A stretch of DNA of 64,000 nt. Source: Cladopsammia gracilis. Taxonomy: Eukaryota > Cnidaria > Anthozoa > Scleractinia > Dendrophylliidae. The notes under the pieces are model-generated. The model was not told where the DNA came from, did no database searches, and worked only from the letters and a program-made list of their open reading frames with translations. Of the stretch, positions 1 through 12,049 are shown piece by piece. Positions within the stretch are counted from its first letter, which is position 1; each line of letters begins with the position of its first letter. The stretch lies in the NCBI GenBank assembly GCA_022457155.1, contig JAJGOT010000506.1, forward strand, positions 213,501-277,500, given 5' to 3'. The translations under genes and the position numbers were made by a program.

Positions 1-986
1 TTGTGTATGGGTAGGGGGCGGATGCAAGATACCATCCATGTGTATCTGATGAGCCTAATCGACAAACATTTATTGGCCGAACAATCTGAGATGACTTAAA
101 TATTCTCTATACATGAAGCTTACGTTGCCAGAAAAGCGGCACTGGTAGGTTTGACTATTTTTCTCAGTTTCTACTCCTGGTAGAGTGGGAGGTATACCAG
201 CAAGACACCATCTTTATAGGTGGGGGGGGGGGGGGGGGGGGTACATAAATAGACCACCATCCTTTTTGTAAAATGGTGGGTCCTGTCTGAGTACTATAGT
301 TCGGACTATTTCCATTAAGAACAGTTTAATTGTCCCGAAGATACCAAAATTCATACAATCCCTGAACCAAGAGAAATAAAGGAAATATTTTAAGGAAAAC
401 GTTATATTATAAAGGAAATATTTTGCGCTACGTGGATTTGAAAAATTTGTCAATAAATAAATAGACGCCTTCGGAACTGAAAAAAGAAACCCGAAAATTT
501 GATGTTGTGAAAACTGTCTGCAACGCGGTAGTGTTGATTTACCTATATTTATTAATCAAATTACCGTATTTTCTCGATTAAACGCCGGGCCCCGAATAAA
601 CGCCGGACATAATAGAGGAAGTTGTAACTAAGCCCCTCAAACGTTTATTTGTGGTATAATAAACTTAAGATTTAAGGACAAGGTACACGGCTGCCAAGAA
701 AAACGAATAATAACCCTTTCTTTAAAAATGGTGGGCGAGAAAAAAAATGCTGATTCAAAGAAACGCCGGGTCCACTAGGCCAAGTTTGAAATAAGCGCTG
801 GGGGCGTTTAATTGAGAAAATACGGTAATAAGTCATTTCTTTACATAGTATGTTAAGTGTTTAACGATAGACACGGTAATTAATCCTCCCGTTTACCCAT
901 TTGCCTAGTTTTTGCTAAAAATTAGCAGGTGTTCTGAAGGCGTTGCGTTCTTCTTGCCGACTCCTATTGTAACACGTTTCTCTCAG
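1..986. other. Non-coding stretch upstream of the first visible exon
   Basis: I see no supportable exon here. It holds a 20-base G run at 222-241, next to a short inverted pairing around 'accaccatcc' and 'aaatggtggg', and the MITE at 561-828 (listed separately). The stretch is probably intron of the mesothelin-like gene that starts upstream of the window, because the first visible exon at 987 opens with a splice acceptor rather than a start codon. Confidence 0.5.
561..828. mobile_element. MITE with 26-bp terminal inverted repeats
   Basis: The left end 561-586 begins ttaccgtattttctcgatta. The right end 803-828 is its near-perfect reverse complement, ending gagaaaatacggtaa. The 268-bp unit has no ORF and looks like a non-autonomous DNA transposon. 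The outermost bases read TTA on the left and TAA on the right, so they continue the inverted repeat and do not form a clear direct duplication. Confidence 0.7.
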
Positions 987-3900
987 GTGCTTACTCTGGC
1001 CAGAAAGATCCGATCAAAGTGGGGAGACTTCAATTTAACTGAAATAGATGAAACGGATTCTCCAAACTGGGGATTTTTGAACATGAGGAAGCTTGGTCAT
1101 ATTGCACTGGGTATCGCTAAGGAAGAGTTGCGTGACCTGCCTATCCGGGGGATTGAAAACGTCATTGACGTGTTAGGACGGGAAAAGGACTGGGACCGAG
1201 GACAGGTGAGTGGTAGTTTCCATTCCTCCTCCTTCTAACAACTTTGAAATCATTGCCGAAGATTCCTCAAAACAACACTTTTGTCGCTTGATTTCTTGCC
1301 AGTGAACAACACGTAGGACGTACTTCTTAATAGCTTCCATTTGAATGGTTACAGTTAAGAGTTTTTCATAAGTCCGAAAAATTGATAAAATAATGCTGAA
1401 AAGCTTGCATTTGAAGGGTCGTAAACACATTAGGATTTGAAAAGAGTCAAACGTAATCGTAATCGAATTAACGTACGCTTTTCATTCAACTAATTTACAT
1501 TTGTTTTTCACGTCACAAAATTTCCACCAATGGCGGAGCTCCTCCTACTATATAAAACCACACACTACCCACAATCCCTTGATTCGCTCCGACGAAGGGC
1601 TAGCGCTCGAAACGTCAGCTTTCTCGAATCTTTTTACGGTGGCTAATTTACCTTATCGAGTCAGTCGATAAAACCAAATTCTTGTGCTTCACCCCCACCG
1701 ACGCAGCACCACAGTTTCTCTAGAAATTAACCCCATTCAAACGTAATCGTTAGAACCACTTTGTACAACATACACTGTAATAAACAGTATCACAGGAACG
1801 AACTGCTCAGTAACTTTTATTTGAATGTTCACACTGTGGAATTTCGTCCACAGACTAAAAAGTTAGATACACTTTGTAGAACATACACTTTAACAAATTG
1901 TAGTACATCAGCAAAGTACTGCTCAAGAGCTTTCATTTGGATGGTCACTCTTTGGGATTTCATCCAGAGACAACTGAGATTGTAGTTGACCGTGACAGAG
2001 TAATAAACAGTACCACGTGAACGCACTTCTCAGTAGCTTTTACTTAAATAATCACACATACTTAAAGAGTCGCATTCATGACTATTTTTTTCTTATCTCC
2101 TTGATTGATTTTAGATTGTTATGGTGCTGATAAGGTTGCGAGAATACTGGGAAATGGAGAACCTTGATTTCACAAATTTCACCGAAGTTGATATCAATTC
2201 CCTTGGGACCTTTCTGCGAGGACTTGCACAAGAAGAGCTAAAAAAGCTTCCCGAAAAAATCTTGCTCACTGCGATCCGTCGCCTGGGAGAACAAACTGGC
2301 TTACCGGAAGACAAACTAAAGGCAAGAGCTTATTTGGCCGTGGAATTTTTCAAGGTAAAATTAAAATTAGTTTACTTAATGGCCGTTTTTATGCTACAGA
2401 CGTTAATATCGTCTAAGCCGAGACGACTTTAACGTCTAGTATAAAAACGGAAAATAAGCCAGACGGATTTAACGTCTGACGACTTTAACGTCTTCTTTTA
2501 AGTGCGTCGTTCAGACGCACTTAACAGACGACATTAACGTCTCAGACGTTAAATACGTCTAGTATAAAAACGTCTCTAGCATAAAAACGGCCAATCATGC
2601 ACACGTGTATCGAACGTCGGATCATTGTCTCATTATCACATCAATGTTCACACCCTAAGTGCAAAATATTGCGCTCTCTTTTAAGAAAAGGTTGATGATA
2701 AACATTTTATTGTTAACAACAACAGTGACGCAAATTATGATAAATAAAAATTAAGTAATTTCATGTTTTTGGGAAGTTATGCCTGGCTATCAGATTTTAT
2801 AATGTTGTTCGTAAGGCAAACGTCTTTATCGTAAACCACATCATCAACAGTTTTGCTATCACATTCAACATGAAACGAAAAAATTAGGTGACAGTTCAGT
2901 AGAGGTGAAATACCATAAAGTTAGCCAGTTGGGAAGTCTAAATAGTGACCGTGTCCGCTTAATAGAGGTGACTGCTGAATAGTCAAGTTATCGCTAAGTA
3001 TGTGGAGCGTTTTCGGGAATTTGATAAGTGACCACTTATAGGGTTTCACGGTTTGGCGCATGTGCAAGCTATGACGTAATTCATTTAATTTCATTGTTTG
3101 GACCAATCGGAAGAGAGACTAGATAACTCCGGCGGGAAATTTGCCCGTGAAAATGTCGCGGTCAGTCAGCTGAATGAATGGATGATTATGCATACCCATG
3201 TGGGCCTTGAAAGCCACCAGAGCGTAGAATAAATCCTTCGGGTCAATTAAGGTTTTATTCAGTGTAGACTTTGTCGGTGTTTCTCGTTGAAATTCTCTGT
3301 AAATTTTGGTCATCCCTTGCTTTGTTTGGACTAATTATAGTGTGTGCAGTAGATGTGAGTGGTTTTTTTTTTATCGATAAAATGGGTAAGAAAGCGAATA
3401 AAGCATTTTAATCTGTGCACATGCGTCGAACTGTGAAACCATAACTTTAATAGAGGTTTAACTGTATAATCAAATACAGCGCCGGTGTAACTTCAAATCA
3501 GAGCTGGTGTATAATTTCTAATGAAGTATTCACACTAGGGCTTGAGCGCTATCAAGTTGCGTAGAACTGCCCTGTATAGAATATTAAATTTTACCCACGG
3601 TTGTTTGCCTCACAACAACAGAAAGTTGTCAAACACGAATAGCTTGCGCGCAGACGTCTCCCCCTTCGTTAAACACGAATTATAGCCGACGCGTCGACAC
3701 GCTTTGATCTTGTTGCTGTTTTCTTGTATAACAAGTCATGCTTGTACATGTATTTTTTTACACTAGAATCACACAGGTGTTGATGTCCTGGACTCTGAGC
3801 ACATAGAAGACCTTGGGTCTTTAGTGGTAGGACTCAGCAGAAAAGCGCTGCAAAAAATAACTAAAGAAGGGTTTATTGAGAACTTGTACAACATCGCTCG

Positions 3901-6900
3901 AGCCCAAGGTTACGACATGAAGAAGCTACAGGAGATAGCTAAGTTGGCAAAACAGCATTTTGATAAGAGGTAGGTAGAATGTTGTGTTGTATACTGAATG
4001 ATGTGGAAGGTACTAGCGGATATTAAGGCGCGTTGGACTTCAAATGGGAAGGTGGCGGGTGGGTGGGTGGTGGGTGAGGGGGGGGGGGGCGGTTATGGAC
4101 TCGGGTAACTACAAAGACTTGTGAAGTAGTAGGTTTGGAGGCAGTGAATCTTCTTGTGTGGGAGGGGAATGGGAGTGGTACAGATCACGTTTATATATAT
4201 AAAAAACATTGTGGGTGGTGGCTACAAATTCACGGATAATGTTCACGGAATATCACTGTTCGCGACTTTTTAGAAAATCACGCTTCATGAGGAAACAGAC
4301 TGGTAATTCCTAAAAAAAGTAAAGTTAATGTCAGCCAGCTCAAGAGTTGTTTGCTTGAAATCCGAGAGCGCGATTGGCGCGCGAAAGATTAGGATGCGAA
4401 AGGGAGCAAAATGGGATGGGTGGTAAAGGATACTTTCATATGCTACTATGAATTCCTCCTCCTCTCCCCCGTTGGTGATTGAAATTTTTTCTGTTGGCTT
4501 TGATGTTTCCGTCGTCAAGGGAGGTTTAGTTACACGAGCCTGGGGTACCTGTGGTAACCGTAATTTTTTTTTTCGTGTTAGTGATGTTGCCGAGTGGATT
4601 GGTGATCAGTGGCGCGATCTTGGCCCAGCTGCGTTGGGTCTGGATCCAAGTGACCTTGAACGTATCAATCTGGACTCTCTTGAGGAAATGTTGGACGAAC
4701 TGGGTACATTCAAGTTCAGCAAATCTCAAGCCCAGGCCCTCATAAAGGCGGCCAAGAACGCATGGGAGGAGAGTGGTAAGAAATGGCTTGATGATTCTTT
4801 TAATTTTTTTCTCATCTTTGTTAAATTAGGAAAGGAAAGTCAACTGTAGTGGCTCTGCAACAGTGGCAGGGGAGAAAGTGTCAGTGATTTCAAATACTGT
4901 AGGATTCCAAATAAAGTAACTGCTCCCAAAAGTAACAACTACCCGAAGGTGTCGTTAATATTAATTCCCCCTTACAATTTCCGAAATGACCCTCCCAAAA
5001 GAACCAGACTTATTGATCTGATAAAAACTTTGGAAGAGAAACCATATTCACTAAACAGTAACTCTATTAATGCAACAATGGCTTAGGATTGTAGTGTTCA
5101 CAACCAAAGTGTGCTACGTTAGAACGTTTGATATCTTACTTTCTTTAATAGTTTGAGTTAGATCTTCTAATTTTGCGGTCGTAATTTTGCGATTGTTCGC
5201 GTATTTTAGCAGTTCAAAAGTATATAGCGGCCACACAAAAGGAGCTGCTACCCGAAAGTTGCGGTCTCTCGGAGCTGCTAATTCTGAAAGAAACGGGGTC
5301 GCTACTCCAAATTCTACGGCAATTTTTACTAAAAGTAAGCTTCAAAAGCAATTTCTAACAATCTAATGAAGAAGTTTAATGTTCATTTTCAAGTTGGTCG
5401 AGATTGTAAACCATTTCCAACTTTGTTCTCGTTAGCCACTTACAAATGGATTCCTGACAGTGTTCCGACTACTTCTCTACACTAAACACGATGATTTTTC
5501 GGTTTCTTGAATTCATAATGAAACAAAATTGTTGTTGTTGTTGTATTCATGCTAATAGTTGATATCACTGCGACTAAACAACTAAAATTCCCAAAACTCT
5601 TTCGCTAACATTTTCTACACTGCACTGTTCTTGTTACAGATGTTGGAAAATGGACAGGGGAGAGGTTGCGTCAGCTCGGTTCACTTGTGAAAGGACTGGA
5701 TGTAGATGATATAAAGAAGCTTGGCAAAGAAGCCTTTGAAGAGGCTGTAGGGGCCTGGGGACAATATTTAGATGTTGACATGGAAACGCTGAAAGCCTTG
5801 GCAGCGAAAGTGAAAGAGGTTGGGCGGATGATTTTTAGTTTAAAACACAGTGAAGTATTCAATTTACTGTTAATGGATTTCATAGCATTGCGTGTTAAGG
5901 AATTTTTGTTGTTTTTTCTAGCACCTAACAAACGGAGACATCTCTAAGCTTACCGCTGAGCTGGCAAAGAGAATAGGCCGCGTTGTGCTGGGTTTGACTC
6001 CGGATGACTTAGAGAAACTTAAACTGGACAATATTGATATTATTGCCGCGCTTGGAAAATGGAAGGAATGGAGTAAAGATCAGGTGGGAAAACAGTCACT
6101 TGATAATATACATAAACCTTTAATCTAAAAAGTAGTTTACCCTGAATGCTCCCGTATAAGCCATATCGCAAACGTTACAACAGTTTTCGTGCATACACAT
6201 AAACAATAACAATAAAAAAAATAAAAAAAATAAATAAAAAAATCCCATCTCAAATTAACACTTATAAGCCACATGGGCGCAATTTTTGTCTTTGGATTAC
6301 TGCCTGTATACAGTATGCATTTACAGTTATTTGACTGGGTATTTCAGTCTTGATGTTATGGAAACTATTGTTTGTCAGCTATTGTTTTGTGATGTGGGTC
6401 ATTATATTGTTTATTGTCTTTTGAATCTTTTATTTTACGTCATTTGGTGATCGCAACATCCACATCACTAAGAAACTTCCATTTTCTTGCGCCTAAGAGA
6501 AAAGACTGTGACATCAGTTCAAATTGCAGCAAAGAAGTGTCCACAGGGTTTCCATTTGATAAGATCTGTGAACTGAAGGTCGCCCAATAGATCTTCCGCT
6601 TGGCATTTTTTTAGGCGTTTTCAGTTAGCGCCGAAGAGACCCTCTCTATTTGCTGACGATCTAAACCCACATTTATATATTTCTGTTCACTGTAGTTGGA
6701 CCGCCTTAAACCGAAAGTTCAGACATTCTTGAAGCAAGTGAACAAGGATGATGATGCTTACATGAGTCTGGGACAGCTGGCTCTTAGTTTGACCAAGGAA
6801 GACATCGCTAAGATGTCGCAGAAGGCTTTCAGGTAATCTGGTTTGATGCAAAAGTCTTCTTGGATTCAGAAACATTTCATTTCATTTTCATTGTTGACCC

Positions 6901-9900
6901 AACTTCACGTCCTGATAAGTTCCCAATACAGTATTTTTTTTTTAGATCTTTGCAATTATTGCTACAAAATGAACACCCTTGATCATATCTTCCTTGCTAG
7001 ATGTGATTTTAACTCTTTTCTTTTGCCAGCAAATCATATTCCAGGAAGTAAATGCAGTTCCGTTTTTACATTTTGAGTTAGGATAAAAATGGAAACTATT
7101 GAGCAGTAATCAGTTTCATGTGGTGTTGTTTGTTATGTTACACAAGGTGATTGGAACTTTGCATCTGTAAATTAATACTTCAACGATGCTTTCTACAAGT
7201 GCTGTTAACCCTTTCATCCTCCTCCCAGAATCAATTATGGAGACTTGTAATGTAGTTCTAACTTTTGAGTCTGTCAACGAAATCCTATGGTGTGGCCATT
7301 CAAATGAAACCTCTTCAGCAGTACTGACTTTTGCATGGTACTATTTGTTCTAACTTGTGAGTCTGTTGATGAAATCCTATGGTGTGACCATTCATATGAA
7401 ACCTCTTCAACAGTACTTTTACATGGTACCATTTGTTCTAACTTTTGAGTCTGTTGATGAAATCCTATGGTGTGACCATTCAAATGAAACCTCTTCAGCA
7501 GTACTTTTGCATGGTACCATTTGTTCTAACTTTTGAGTCTGTTGATGAAATCCTATGGTGTGACCATTCAAATGAAACCTCTTCAGCAGTACTTTTACAT
7601 GGTACCATTTGTTCTAACTTTTGAATCTGTTGATGAAATCCTATGGTGTGACCATTCAAATGAAACCTCTTCAGCAGTACTTTTGCATGGTACCATTTGT
7701 TTCCCAATATTTCACAAAATGAAATTTAGGATTTTTTGGCATTTTTAAAATCGGTACTCTTGGGAGTTACAAGGTTAAACGCTTGCTGCTGTACAAGGTG
7801 GTACTAACTTTTGAGTCTGGTAGAGATCTTTAAAACCAGAAGTGTGATCATTCTAATAAGGGTTGTTGGGCAGTGATTTTTTCACGGTAATGATATTTTT
7901 TTAAATGCTGCTTTATTCATAGAGTAAACAAACTACAGCTTCAAATGTGATGATTGTGCTTTGATAAATTGTGAAGTGTAATTTGGTATTAGTTCTACCT
8001 TGGAACTAACTTGAATGCATTTGTCTATAAAACTGACGGAAGCCAAAAAAATAATTAATTACACGCTTTCTAAAACAGCTACATTCCTCCTATTTGATGA
8101 GTAAAGTCTCTTCCAAGTATAGTAAGATTTCAATTCACAAATATTAGAGAATTTTAATTTTACCGACATTATTTGACGTTGGATTCCCATAAATACACTG
8201 CATTTGGCGGCATATCCGCCGCGGTCAAACGTCTGAGGCGTTTTTCGTTTTATTTAGTGGTATTTTATTTAATATTAAATGGAAATATAGGGCAAGGATG
8301 TATAAAAAAAATTGTTGACGTTACTACCTTTAAATTTTTCTCAAAATGATAAGATTTTCCGTTGAAACCTGACCAAAACTCTTTGCGTCTGATCAAAATT
8401 ATGTTGGCAAATGGTGACAGTCATTAAACGCTAAGAACGTTTTTGGTAAACTTACAAAACGTTTGGTAAATTGACAGTGTATTGGCAATATATCAAACCT
8501 CAAACAGTGAGAATGATAACCTTTAACTTTTAAGTACTTTTGCTTAATTACCCATGATCCCCAACAAGCCGCGAAGGCCTCAAAGACAATGCTTGTTTTG
8601 TTTTACAGACTTGCAATCAAACAACTGTGTGAAATCGACGGCTGGTCGATGGAGCAAATGAAAGCGATTATCGAGAGAGCTAAGACTGTGTGGGCACAGG
8701 CTGTGAATATCTGGGACAAGGACCAAGTTAATGAACTGGGGAAAGTATTGAGTAAGTTTCATCATTACTGCACTATTACCTTCACACTGGTAAGAATTTT
8801 TGTCGAAAAGTAATTATAAAAAAAAAAAGTCTGTTATTTAATACACAAGTAGATCTATTTGCTCCCACTGCACGAAATTGCTTTTCGCTTGTATTTTTTG
8901 TTCGCAGTTATGGAGAAATAAGAAAAGAAAGCAGTGCAACGTTCTTTAACCAATCAGAGCAAATCATTCCATATTTTCCCGCGCCTGGCACCGTTCCATG
9001 CTTTCCCGCGCCTGGTACCATTCCATATTTAACCGCGCCTGGTACCGTTCCATGTTTTTAGCGCTAGAGACCGACCATTCATGTTTTCCCGTTCTTGACA
9101 CCGGTTCCAAGTTTAATGTTCAAGGCTTGTTACTGGCCGCATGGGAGTTGTTGTTGATTGTTTAATGTTGTGTTTGCTTTGATTTACCTATATGAGTCAT
9201 TGAAACCCGCTTTGTATTATTTTTATTTTTTTTACTTTTCACAGAGGCCCTGTCCACAAGCGACATCCCTAAACTGCAGACTAAAGTTGTTGATGTTATT
9301 CCGCCAGAAGTATTTGAGGACATGAGCGTCTCTCAGCTACAGGTTGGTGTTCTGCAGTTGCCTAGCAACAAAACTGCGACAAAGCGCCAATTGACGTCAT
9401 CCATTGTGACGAGCGACTTGGAACGAGAATACATGTCTCAACTTCAAATTTCGGGGACATTGTTGCCATGCAACCCAACCACTCCAATTAAAACCAGAAA
9501 TTCCATCTCTCCCTCTCCCGTTCCTAAAATTTTGCGCTGCACCCTCCCCGGAGCTTCGCGAGGTTCTGCGAGACAAGTATTTCTAGTTTAGTGCATGGCA
9601 ATGTTTTAGTTGTCACTCGTCTTGTAGACACCAAAAGCAGAAGCTCTAGTCACTTTGAACTGAAGATTCTGAGAAATGACTGTGTGTTGATTGATAACTG
9701 AAATGTTATACATGGCTTAAAATATGACGTAAAAGTCAATTTCCTCTTTCTACCCCGGTAACTCTCTTCTCCCAAAAAGGCTCGGCTGGGCTTAAGAGAA
9801 AATCCTCGAAAGCCACTTGAAAGTTACAAGAAGAGAAGATCGTTGCGATCTCATGCGCCTGCTCTCACTTTATTCAATTGATTCTCCCTTCCCCCAAAAT

Positions 9901-11259
9901 TGACTTTGAGGCTCAGTAGATAAAAGAGAAAAGTGTACGTTACAAAAGGTGATGTTACAGTTACTGGTGTTGATAAAGGTGTTCTATATTGCGCGCATAT
10001 TACGTCCCACATTCAGTTCAGAGAACGAGATCGAGTGTTAGCGCCGTTGAAAAAACCGCCGTTTCTTTGTGGTCTCCCGAGCCAATGGAAGGAGTAACTC
10101 CTTCCTGAACTGATCATTTAAAGATCCTCAGTGTTAATCTACGGAATCTCCGATTTCCTCTTTATTAGACAAGCGCTCTTTTAACCGAGCTAAGCACGTG
10201 ACTGAACTGTGATAGAGGGGCATGACCGTGCAGTCATGTAGCCACGTTTTATCTCCTTCCCAGGCCTTCTCTACCGATCAGTACCAAGCCATGTTAACTC
10301 CTCAAGTCCAGGCCATCAGCTCGGCCAAGAAAGACAGCCTCTCAATGGCGCAGCAAGACGCCATCAGGAGTGTGATAGAATCAGACCCGGATGAAGAAGA
10401 TCCATGGGGTCCAGATGATGATGATGATGACGATTGCCCCGGTACGTATGCGCCCCACCCCTCCCAAGAAGGGTGTTTTGTTTGGTATACCTACATTACA
10501 TGTATTACAATTACAATGTCTAAATCCATAAGAATACTAGGATTTCAATAAGAATTGAAGTAGGCGGCTAGCCAAGGCATATTAGGTAGCTGTGACAGAT
10601 AAGGGCCGTAAGGCCGTGTCCCAGGGGTTCTTGGGGCATGCCCCTCAGAAAATGTTGAAATCTAGAGGCTCGGAAATTCAATTTCCAGCATTCTAAGCAT
10701 GAAATTGAGTGAAACGTGAGGCAGTTACAGTTTCAGTCACCGGCGGTGAGAGGCGAAGTAAGCGGCGGTACACTGCCGGTAGCCGGCTTCTATTGTAATC
10801 CATTAGAATATGAAATTGAACAGTGTTTTAGCAACAGTTATTATGCATTAGAGTGAATTCAAAAATAAGGTTGAAAAGCTATATCTGAAGACATTCAGGG
10901 AGCTCGAGAGAGCCAAATCTTCCACTGATTCGGCTGAGTAAGAATTTTTTCTTAACGATTCTAACTTGTCTGTTCGAATGGTGCACTTAGAGTGTTCACG
11001 AAGCGTTAAATTTCCTAATGACCTTGATCATCTACATCATCAATGTGGATTTTTTTTCTCGGACGTTCCCTTTACACGACTTTCAATGCTCCAGTTCCAG
11101 ACTTTCGTTGATGTAAGCACAGTTGTAGTTATATTGAATGGTAGTTAATTGCCTTCCCTTGTTTTGGTCTTTACAGGAAATACCTGTTCTGGCTCTGATT
11201 ACGCGACTGTCACGTTCGTTAGCCTGATGGTAGTCCCAACTGGAATGTTGCTGCGCTGA
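987..11259 (+). CDS. Mesothelin/stereocilin/otoancorin-like protein, 3' portion (11 exons)
   Basis: Exons read from splice sites are 987-1205, 2115-2354, 3767-3969, 4582-4775, 5640-5818, 5922-6083, 6696-6832, 8609-8751, 9245-9342, 10264-10441 and 11177-11259. All junctions keep phase, giving 611 codons and a TGA. The 5' end lies outside the window. The protein is almost wholly alpha-helical and made of degenerate ~60-residue units with the pattern 'LG..vlGL...dLekL....i..lg', for example LGRVVLGLTPDDLEKL and LGPAALGLDPSDLERI, the hallmark of the mesothelin/otoancorin/stereocilin superfamily of extracellular superhelical proteins. Near the end comes the family's typical 'sxsQLqafs.dQyqamltpq' segment, then an acidic run with seven Asp, two Cys, and a hydrophobic C-terminus (TVTFVSLMVVPTGMLL). 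That tail would suit a GPI-anchor signal, as in mammalian mesothelin and otoancorin; this is inference. Sequons are present (NLT, NFT, NHT). Role unknown; cell-surface or matrix adhesion is the family expectation. Confidence 0.85.
1461..1736 (+). mobile_element. Penelope-like pLTR/retrozyme-type insertion with 14-bp target duplication
   Basis: The 276-bp unit is flanked by a perfect 14-bp direct repeat TCAAACGTAATCGT (1447-1460 and 1737-1750), which marks it as one insertion event. It has a TATA-like tatataaaa at about 1550 and a hammerhead-ribozyme fold at 1581-1630 (separate entry). Its tail contains 'cgacgcagcaccacag' followed by 'tttctctagaa'. Hammerhead motifs in short terminal repeats are known for Penelope-like retroelements and retrozymes in animals. 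Assignment to one of these rests on the ribozyme and the duplication, since no reverse transcriptase is present. Confidence 0.7.
1581..1630 (+). ncRNA. Hammerhead ribozyme-like motif (type I, minimal stem III)
   Basis: Stem I pairs 1581-1585 (GATTC) with 1626-1630 (GAATC) and GCT 1586-1588 with AGC 1617-1619, with an asymmetric internal loop between them. The first core strand is C-C-G-A-C-G-A at 1589-1595, stem II is GGGC/GCTC at 1597-1600/1605-1608 with a TAGC loop, the second core strand is GAAA at 1609-1612, and the cleavage triplet GTC ends at 1616. The consensus first strand is CUGANGA. Here the U is replaced by C at 1590, which should impair cleavage, so this copy is probably a decayed ribozyme. 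Confidence 0.7.
2381..2592. mobile_element. 212-bp MITE rich in AACGTCT motifs
   Basis: It starts ggccgtttttatgct at 2381 and ends agcataaaaacggcc at 2592, which are inverted copies. AAT lies immediately outside both ends, a likely 3-bp target duplication. The inside is packed with direct and inverted copies of 'aacgtct/agacgtt' and has a central palindrome, 'aagtgcgtc...gacgcactt', near 2500-2523. It sits 26 bp downstream of a splice donor of the mesothelin-like gene. Confidence 0.7.
2593..3766. other. Intron remainder, no feature recognised
   Basis: AT-rich intron sequence of the mesothelin-like gene. I see no exon-like open frame with splice sites here and no repeat that I can place. Confidence 0.5.
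3970..5639. other. Two introns flanking exon 4582-4775
   Basis: The first intron (3970-4581) has a G-rich low-complexity stretch around 4050-4092 and a polypyrimidine tract just before its acceptor. The second (4776-5639) shows nothing recognisable. An open frame running from about 4448 into exon 4582-4775 is mostly intron read-through. Confidence 0.5.
6084..6695. other. Intron, no feature recognised
   Basis: An intron between two exons of the mesothelin-like gene, with a short A-rich tract at about 6210-6242. Nothing else can be supported. Confidence 0.5.
6833..8608. other. Large intron containing a minisatellite
   Basis: An intron of the mesothelin-like gene. Apart from the 88-bp minisatellite (7261-7705) and a degenerate copy near 7800-7880, the sequence is AT-rich and unremarkable. 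Confidence 0.5.
7261..7705. repeat. 88-bp minisatellite, five tandem copies
   Basis: Copies start at 7261, 7353, 7441, 7529 and 7617. The spacing is 88 bp, except that the first unit has a 4-bp insertion. Each contains 'acttttgagtctgttgatga', then 'accattcaaatgaaacctct' and 'ttgcatggtaccatttg'. The last three copies are nearly identical, so they amplified recently. Inverted, more diverged relatives lie at about 1300-1440 and 1750-2060 in the same gene. Confidence 0.9.
8752..9244. repeat. Intron with a ~30-bp tandem repeat
   Basis: Within this intron, about 8965-9065 holds three to four copies of a ~30-bp unit built on 'ccatnttttcccgcgcctgg' followed by 'yaccgt'. The rest of the intron shows nothing. 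Confidence 0.6.
9343..10263. other. Intron, with one dispersed repeat
   Basis: Positions 9529-9595 ('aaaattttgcgctgcaccct' to 'ttctagttta') match, in inverted orientation, 56030-56095, so both are copies of a dispersed repeat. No exon is seen. Confidence 0.5.
10442..11176. other. Last intron of the mesothelin-like gene
   Basis: No recognisable element. It ends in a usable acceptor (tttggtctttacag) that restores frame with the final 83-nt coding exon. Confidence 0.5.
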
Positions 11260-11980
11260 ATCTCGCACAGCACTGTTGTTGTGTTTATCCCGCAAACATA
11301 CCCGTATATGTATTTGTGCGAGAGTTTTCTTTTCTTTTCCAATCAACTTTTGGCCGCGGTTTGTCTTTCATATTAACTAGCTATTGTTGACGTTTTTGGA
11401 GTCAAAACTGCCCCAAATTACATCTAAGTGCCTTTGTTTTACACGAATGCTTATAGAACTCTAAGAGTAAAAACTGAAGAGAGAATAAACCATGATAAAA
11501 GTTTTAGCGAGTTTGCCAAGACGCGATGCGATTAACTTGAAAGAATTGGCCCAATTTTTTCAAGTTTCAACCCATTCCATCCTGGCAATCTGAAGCTCAA
11601 GACACTTATTTTTTGCTCTTAGAGCACTAGTAGAATGAAGTTTAACAAAGCTAGATCATTATTATTTTTGGGTTTTCATAGGCTCGATTTTCAGCCGTTT
11701 GAGGGGGTACGGTTTCCAGATCCTCCTTCCCGCGTGAAGGAACGCGGGCGCATTTGTGATTGTTCATTTATGTAGCCTAAAGTCTCTGTATAACAGTAGT
11801 TTTGGCCCGTACGGTATCTTAGCCTTTGTATGTGCGACAGACAAGGATAAGATAAAGGAAAACGATGTGACTGCAACATTTAATTCTCATTGGGCGAGAA
11901 ATCAAACGCAAACTAAGTGAAGATAAGTGTCGATTTCAGCATAGTGTTTTTAAAAACAAAGTTCTCTTTTACCGTAAAAT

Positions 11981-12049
11981 GCCGGTTATAAGCCATAAAA
12001 CCTTTACGAAGTTGTTTAATCCTAGGGCTTATAAGCGGCATTTTACGGT
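11981..12049. repeat. 69-bp palindromic mini-element
   Basis: The left arm accgtaaaatgccggttata continues into agcc. The right arm ends gcggcattttacggt, the near-perfect reverse complement. It is small enough to fold as one hairpin and is likely a MITE remnant. Confidence 0.6.

Larger units (their letters stand above)
1206..2114. other. Intron with repeats
   Basis: This intron of the mesothelin-like gene contains the hammerhead-bearing insertion at 1461-1736. On both sides (about 1300-1440 and 1750-2060) lie degenerate copies, in opposite orientation, of the 88-bp unit that is tandemly repeated at 7261-7705. No exon was found. Confidence 0.6.

Noticed and set aside
7261..7705. CRISPR-like array
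   Set aside because: The 88-bp units repeat in full with no unique spacers. This is a minisatellite in an animal intron.
10222..10551. Single-exon gene of 109 codons
   Set aside because: It is the tenth mesothelin-like exon read through both splice sites.
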